Assembly: GCF_015752285.1 (NCBI RefSeq)
Contig: NZ_JADOUY010000007.1
Coordinates: 45,500-109,499, forward strand
Direction: 5' to 3'
DNA from: Mycetocola_A sp015752285
Lineage (GTDB): Bacteria; Actinomycetota; Actinomycetes; Actinomycetales; Microbacteriaceae
Length of the DNA stretch: 64,000 nt
The notes under the pieces are model-generated. The model had not been told where the DNA came from. It made no database searches and saw only the letters and a program-made list of their open reading frames with translations. Position numbers and translations under genes: made by a program. This document shows, piece by piece, positions 59,951-64,000 of this stretch (position 1 is the first letter of the stretch; every line of letters begins with the position of its first letter).

Positions 59951-61626
59951 GCGAGACAACACCGACCCAGGCGGGAGACGCCGCTCCGACCAGAGACGAC
60001 CGGGCCTATCCGATCCTCAGTCGCGAGCACCTCAAGCGGATGAGACGCTACGGCGTTCGTCAACCCATCAGCGTGGGAGACCTCATCTACCGAGCTGGGG
60101 AACCCGTCTCGGACCTCGTGCTGGTCGACCAAGGAGCTATTGACATTCTCACCGCTCGTACTGCGGACTCACCTGAGGTGTTCATCACTCGCCACACCAC
60201 AGGGAGGTTTCTCGGCGAACTAAGCCTCCTCACAGGCCAGTTCTCGCATCTCATCGCCCGAGTCGCAGTCAACGGAATCATTACCCGAATCCCGCCCGCC
60301 GGGTTCCGGAAGCTGATGGCCGAAGACGGCGAACTTTCAGAGATCCTCCTCGAAGCTTTCCAAGCTCGCCGCGAGTTAATAAAGAGCGTCGCCGCACACA
60401 CGATGGAGATTCTCGGTAATACCTCTTCCTCCGGCTCCTTGACTCTTCGTGCGTTCGCTGAACGGTTCGACCTGCCCCATGTTTGGTTCGATCAGGACTC
60501 CGTGGCAGGAATCGCTCTGATGCGGGCCACGGGTGTCACGCATGACCAGCTGCCGGTGGTGTTCGTGCCGGGCGGCGCGCTCTACAGAGCGACCCCCGCA
60601 CGGCTCGCTGAGCGTCTCGGCTTGGCGTACCGGCCGAGCGACAAGCCAGTCGATCTCGTGGTCGTTGGGGCGGGTCCAGCAGGTATGGCGGCAGCTGTTT
60701 GCGCCTCCTCCGAAGGGCTGACAACTGTGCTGTTGGATGCTGTCAGCCCGGGAGGTCAAGCCGCCGCCAGCTCCCGAATCGAAAATTACCTGGGGTTCCC
60801 GAATGGCATCAGCGGCATGGACCTCACGAGCAAAGCATGCATCCAAGCGTTGAAATTTGGCGCACACATTTACGCCCCTTGCCAGGTCGTTGGCTTAGAC
60901 GCAGACGAGCCCCTGTCAATGCTTCGGTTAGAAGACGGCAGCGGGTTGCAAGCGAAGGCGGTCATCGTCGCCACTGGCGCGCACTACAGCACTCTGCCCA
61001 TCCCAGGCTGGAAAAGGTTTGAACGAGCAGGGATCTTCTTCGGCGCGACCAAGCTGGAGGCGACAGCCTGCGCGGGGAAACCTGTCGTCATTGTCGGAGG
61101 CGCAAATTCCGCCGGTCAGGCGGCCCTTTTCTTGGCAGGCCACAAGTGCCGCGTCGACGTCGTTATCCGCGGACCCGAGATCGGCGCCGGCATGTCGAAC
61201 TACCTCGTCGAACGGCTCCTCTCTCACCACAAAATTCGAGTGCTCACCTGCACCGAAGTCACCGCAATAGGCGGAGGAGAAACGCTGCAGGAGGTGACGC
61301 TAACGAACAACATCACCGGTCAACACCGGAAGAAGGATTACGGTGCGCTGTTCTGTTTCATCGGCGCCACCCCCGCGACCCAGTGGCTCACCGGCATCGC
61401 GGTCGATAGTCACGAGTTCATCGTCACTGACGTCACAATCGACGCAGGCACTTTCCAAGCCGCGTCGACATCGGGACGCATGCCTCTACCCTTCGAGACT
61501 TCAGCTCCCGGCGTCTTTGCGGCAGGGGACGTCCGGCGCGGGTCCATGAAGCGGGTCTCGGCAGCAGTCGGGGAAGGCGCCAGCGCCGTGTCGTCAGTAC
61601 ACCAAGCCATCCACGCCCGGATGTGA
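59947..61626 (+). CDS. cNMP-binding domain fused to thioredoxin-reductase-like FAD protein lacking CxxC
   Basis: Fusion of 559 residues. About 30-150 is a cyclic-nucleotide-binding-like domain (ISVGDLIYRAGEPVSDLVLV, TTGRFLGELSLLTGQ). About 165-225 resembles a thioredoxin-fold end piece (LPVVFVPGGALYRATPARLA). About 230-559 is a thioredoxin-reductase-like flavoprotein with FAD motif LVVVGAGPAGMAAAVCASSE, NADPH motif VVIVGGANSAGQAALFLAGH and APGVFAAGDVRRGSMKRV. Where TrxR has its redox CATC there is IFFGATKLEATAC, so the disulfide is missing and the electron acceptor is unknown. Coupled to neighbours by 4-bp overlaps. Confidence 0.9.
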   Translation: MSETTPTQAGDAAPTRDDRAYPILSREHLKRMRRYGVRQPISVGDLIYRAGEPVSDLVLVDQGAIDILTARTADSPEVFITRHTTGRFLGELSLLTGQFSHLIARVAVNGIITRIPPAGFRKLMAEDGELSEILLEAFQARRELIKSVAAHTMEILGNTSSSGSLTLRAFAERFDLPHVWFDQDSVAGIALMRATGVTHDQLPVVFVPGGALYRATPARLAERLGLAYRPSDKPVDLVVVGAGPAGMAAAVCASSEGLTTVLLDAVSPGGQAAASSRIENYLGFPNGISGMDLTSKACIQALKFGAHIYAPCQVVGLDADEPLSMLRLEDGSGLQAKAVIVATGAHYSTLPIPGWKRFERAGIFFGATKLEATACAGKPVVIVGGANSAGQAALFLAGHKCRVDVVIRGPEIGAGMSNYLVERLLSHHKIRVLTCTEVTAIGGGETLQEVTLTNNITGQHRKKDYGALFCFIGATPATQWLTGIAVDSHEFIVTDVTIDAGTFQAASTSGRMPLPFETSAPGVFAAGDVRRGSMKRVSAAVGEGASAVSSVHQAIHARM

Positions 61627-61652
61627 CCGGCGAGCCAGGAAGGAGCCGAAAC

Positions 61653-62330
61653 TTGAACGTCAAAGCAGACCTGGACATTGAGCGGACCTACGCAAAGCTC
61701 TGCCAACTGGACCCACGCTTCGCGGACATCATCGAACGGGTGGGAACCCCAGACCCTTTCCACTTCCCAGACGGTGGCCGCACCGCAGACAGCAACTTCG
61801 CCGGCATGGTCATGCACATCCTCGCCCAACAGATCGCCACTAGAGTCGCGCTCGTCCTCTTCGATCGACTCGTCACCGCCACCGGGGGTCCGCTAACACC
61901 CGAAACAGTCTTACGGCTCGATGTCCAACAGTTGAAGGCCATTGGTACATCACACTCGAAAGCCATGTACATCCAAGCTCTTGCGGAAGCCGTGGACTCC
62001 GGCAAACTCGACATAGAAAGGCTGGAGGGTGTCAGCGACGGGAAGGCCGAAGAGTCGCTCACACAGATTAAGGGTATCGGGCCCTGGAGCGCAGAGATGT
62101 TCCTCATCCACCAACTCAGAAGGAGCGATATCCTGCCCGCCGGTGATCTCGGTATCCGGGCTGCAGTGCGCAAACTCGACTCACTCCTCGAGGTCCCCAC
62201 GATAGACGAAGTACGCGCCCGCGCCGAAGTGTGGAAGCCCTACCGAACCTACGCGGCCGCACTTCTCTGGCGCTCCCTCTCCGAACCCGGTTCCAAAGCC
62301 GAGGCCGTTGAGCAGCACGACGAAGCGTGA
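61653..62330 (+). CDS. HhH-GPD DNA glycosylase (3-methyladenine/AlkA-like)
   Basis: Base-excision repair glycosylase of about 225 residues. It has FAGMVMHILAQQIATRVALV, helix-hairpin-helix ALTQIKGIGPWSAEMFLI-like segment (seen as LTQIKGIGPWSAEMFLI) and the catalytic Asp in LPAGDLGIRAAVRKLDSL, then RPYRTYAA-type WKPYRTYAAALLWRSL. Two starts compete: TTG 61653, with Shine-Dalgarno AGGAAGGAG seven bases away, and GTG 61623, overlapping the preceding stop. A repair enzyme for alkylated bases at the end of this operon fits electrophile or alkylation stress. Confidence 0.9.
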   Translation: MNVKADLDIERTYAKLCQLDPRFADIIERVGTPDPFHFPDGGRTADSNFAGMVMHILAQQIATRVALVLFDRLVTATGGPLTPETVLRLDVQQLKAIGTSHSKAMYIQALAEAVDSGKLDIERLEGVSDGKAEESLTQIKGIGPWSAEMFLIHQLRRSDILPAGDLGIRAAVRKLDSLLEVPTIDEVRARAEVWKPYRTYAAALLWRSLSEPGSKAEAVEQHDEA

Positions 62331-62485
62331 CATAGCCTCCCAAATCGAAGGCCTCATCACTGGGCGCCAGTGCGGGCATTTGGCGAACGCGACGTCGAGG
62401 AACTGTGGGGCGCTCTGACCCACGGTGCCATCTTGGCTTCACCCGCGCCGGACATGTCGCCACCGATATTATGCTGATGTTAATC

Positions 62486-62501
62486 GGTCACGATTGTGAC
62501 C
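62486..62501. promoter_or_regulatory. Palindrome GGTCAC-N4-GTGACC upstream of the acetyltransferase gene
   Basis: A perfect 6-bp inverted repeat with GATT centre lies 33 bp before the chosen acetyltransferase start, just after AT-rich TATTATGCT that could be a -10 region. It is a plausible operator. Confidence 0.5.
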
Positions 62502-62534
62502 AATAGGAAGCTGCTCGTGTCAGCGAAGGGCCCG

Positions 62535-63020
62535 ATGGCAAAAGTAAACGTAGTAGCCGTCCCGTGGGAGGACGATCGAGCTGCAGCGCTCCGAGAGGTG
62601 CTGCAGGAAGATATTCACCGGAGGTACGCAAGCCATCTGCAATCAAGTCCCAACCGAGACGCTGCTCTCGACGCTTTGAAAGTGAGCCCGGATGACGTGC
62701 TAGCAACCGTCATCGCGATCTCGGATGAAACTGGGCCGGTCGGCCATGCAGCGCTTCGGTCCCTGAACGGCGAGTGGGAAATTAAGCGCGTCGTGGTTCT
62801 CAAAAGCGAACGCGGCAAAGGGGTGGAGCTCTTGCTGATGGCGGAGATCGAGGACATCGCGAGGCGCGGCGGGGCCTCGCGTGTCATAGTTCAAACTGGA
62901 AACGCGCAGCCCGAAGCGCTGTCCCTCTATCTGAAATCCGGTTATCTGCCCATCCCACTTTACGAGCCATACGCAACCGCCATCCCCTTTTCTCACTGCT
63001 TTGAGAAGCGCCTGGCTTAA
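62535..63020 (+). CDS. GNAT family N-acetyltransferase
   Basis: Acetyltransferase of about 161 residues. The acetyl-CoA-binding region is IKRVVVLKSERGKGVELLLM (R/Q-x-x-G-x-G/A motif as RGKGVE) followed by helix AEIEDIARRGGASRVIVQTG and the late NAQPEALSLYLKSGYLPIPL. The start is ambiguous: ATG 62535 is chosen (MAKVNVVAVPW); a GTG at 62496 would place codons over a palindrome. The substrate is unknown. It stands alone, 165 bp after the glycosylase gene. Confidence 0.85.
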   Translation: MAKVNVVAVPWEDDRAAALREVLQEDIHRRYASHLQSSPNRDAALDALKVSPDDVLATVIAISDETGPVGHAALRSLNGEWEIKRVVVLKSERGKGVELLLMAEIEDIARRGGASRVIVQTGNAQPEALSLYLKSGYLPIPLYEPYATAIPFSHCFEKRLA

Positions 63021-63216
63021 CCAAGCGCGCTGCCAAGAGGTCGCGTTCGTCACATTTTCGAGAAGGTCGAACTGAGTGTCGGCAGCGACGGCAGCCACCC
63101 CCGGTGGGAGTCACCAGATAAGACATGGTGAAATCGGATTGAGCGCCAGGCGCATAATCCGAAGGTAACGTGATGCGGCACCGGCTCGCGTCGGACGAAG
63201 CTCGTGAGCCGTGCGG
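63021..63216. other. Intergenic stretch without recognised gene
   Basis: About 200 bp between the acetyltransferase and the damaged regulator gene. No family-like frame, tRNA or convincing hairpin is seen. Confidence 0.4.
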
Positions 63217-63908
63217 TCATGCTAATCGGGAGCGCAAAAGCGCTAGGTTTGCTTCTGTCGCGCTTCCCGGTTCAGCGTGGTAAATCACAACGAGCTGGTT
63301 TGCAGACGGCGAGTTGACCGCCAGCTTCTCGTAGCGCAAGTCGAGTTCACCGGCAACTGGATGGATGATCAACGAGCGTCCTGCTCTCTTGGGCCGAACG
63401 TCATGAAGAGCCCAGAGACGCGCGAAATCTTCGCTGCGCGCGGTCATTTCCGAGATGAGTTCTGCGAGTTGCGGGTCGTCTCGCCCAGTTGCGGCCTGAG
63501 CTCTCAGGCCCGCGACGGTGCCGGCTGTCATTTCAGGCCAGTCTCGCCAGAGCTTCTTCACCTCCGGGTCGAGGAACGCCGCCCGCACCAAATTGGTCCC
63601 AGGCGCGAAGATCGACGTGAGTGCTCGAGCAAGCGCATTTGAGGCGAGCACATCGAAAGTGTTGCCTTGCACATAAGCGGGTGTCTCTCCCCAGATGTCT
63701 AAGAGCTGCTGCAAGCTCTCCGTGACGTTCTCCGTTCGCTTTGATGGCCCACGGGGCTGAGGCCGCGCCAACTCGAACAAGTATGCGGTTGCAGCTTCAT
63801 CCAGGAGCAATGCGCGGGCAAGTCCGGCGAGAACCGAGTCGGATGGATGCTGGTCGCGGCCTTGTTCGAGACGCAGGTAGTACTCCCCGCTGATCCCAGC
63901 AAGCCGGT
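63217..63908 (-). pseudogene. XRE/MmyB-type transcriptional regulator with disrupted 5' end
   Basis: From about 63905 to the stop the frame encodes LAGISGEYYLRLEQGRDQHP, the second half of the HTH, then SDSVLAGLARALLLDEAATA and an MmyB-like ligand domain ending RSLIIHPVAGELDLRYEKLA and VVIYHAEPGSATEANLALLR. The first HTH helices (normally R-R-x-P-G-L-R-R-E-E-V before LAGIS) are missing. Upstream sequence gives TPGDVT in a shifted frame, then unrelated bases, with no start codon. Neighbouring sequence looks like an insertion-element end. The regulator is probably inactive. Confidence 0.65.
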
Positions 63909-63979
63909 GACGTCCCCTGGGGTGGTGTGGTTTCCGGGGTTCTGAGCGTCGGATTGTCGACGTGGTGAGCCATCGTGGG

Positions 63980-64000
63980 ATGGTCAGTGAGAACCGATCA
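63980..64000 (+). mobile_element. Possible start of an IS21-type transposase, cut by the window edge
   Basis: The last seven codons read M-V-S-E-N-R-S, which resembles the N-terminus of several actinobacterial IS21-family IstA proteins. Between 63909 and 63979 the sequence is unrelated to the disrupted regulator and contains GGTTCT (63937-63942) and AGAACC (63990-63995). Seven residues are too few for proof. Confidence 0.35.

Overview
The window is a 64 kb piece of a high-GC actinobacterial chromosome, most likely from Microbacteriaceae. This rests on the conserved gene order rsmD / thiL / DUF3515 / ddl / gpsA / plsC / murA / leuD / leuC / terC, on GTG/TTG starts with many 4-bp gene overlaps, and on several promoters whose -10 box sits six bases before the start codon (leaderless mRNA). 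The genus is not determined.

Region 1 (1-13.6 kb) is core metabolism: 16S rRNA methylation, thiamine, D-Ala-D-Ala ligase, glycerol-3-phosphate and phosphatidate synthesis, MurA, and isopropylmalate isomerase behind a Leu-rich leader peptide and attenuator. It also holds a TerC-type exporter behind a probable yybP-ykoY (Mn2+) riboswitch, a UPF0114 protein, a GH15 enzyme and an acyltransferase-like membrane protein. Region 2 (13.6-30 kb) has a dipeptide ABC transporter operon, tRNA-Glu(CTC), a lipid kinase, a metallo-beta-lactamase-fold hydrolase, a sensor kinase with two stand-alone receiver proteins, a GH13 enzyme, an M23 peptidase and a secreted malectin/kelch protein.

Region 3 (30-48.5 kb) is more accessory. 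It has an SDR/TetR divergent pair, a DinB-like protein, a GlxA-type regulator and a coupled trio of membrane or exported hydrolases. A fructan operon follows (LacI regulator, LplB/LplC-type permeases, binding lipoprotein, GH32, PfkB kinase) with a LacI operator at the promoter and a second look-alike inside lplB. A second M23 peptidase, a DUF305/DUF6153-like pair and an ArsR/cation-efflux pair close the region.

Region 4 (48.5-64 kb) is an accessory stress or detoxification island. It opens with two decayed oxidoreductase genes and continues with a three-GAF sensor kinase, a SnoaL-like protein, an FMN reductase, a UBP-type zinc-finger protein and a NarL-type regulator. Two alpha/beta hydrolases then face a six-gene operon (hydrolase, cupin, epoxide-hydrolase-like protein, SLAC1/TehA-type transporter, cNMP-domain fused to a thioredoxin-reductase-like flavoprotein without CxxC, HhH-GPD glycosylase) across a 19-bp palindrome. 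The window ends in a damaged XRE/MmyB regulator gene next to what looks like the start of an IS21-type transposase.

Protein calls rest on motifs and general family knowledge read by eye. No database search or folding program was run.
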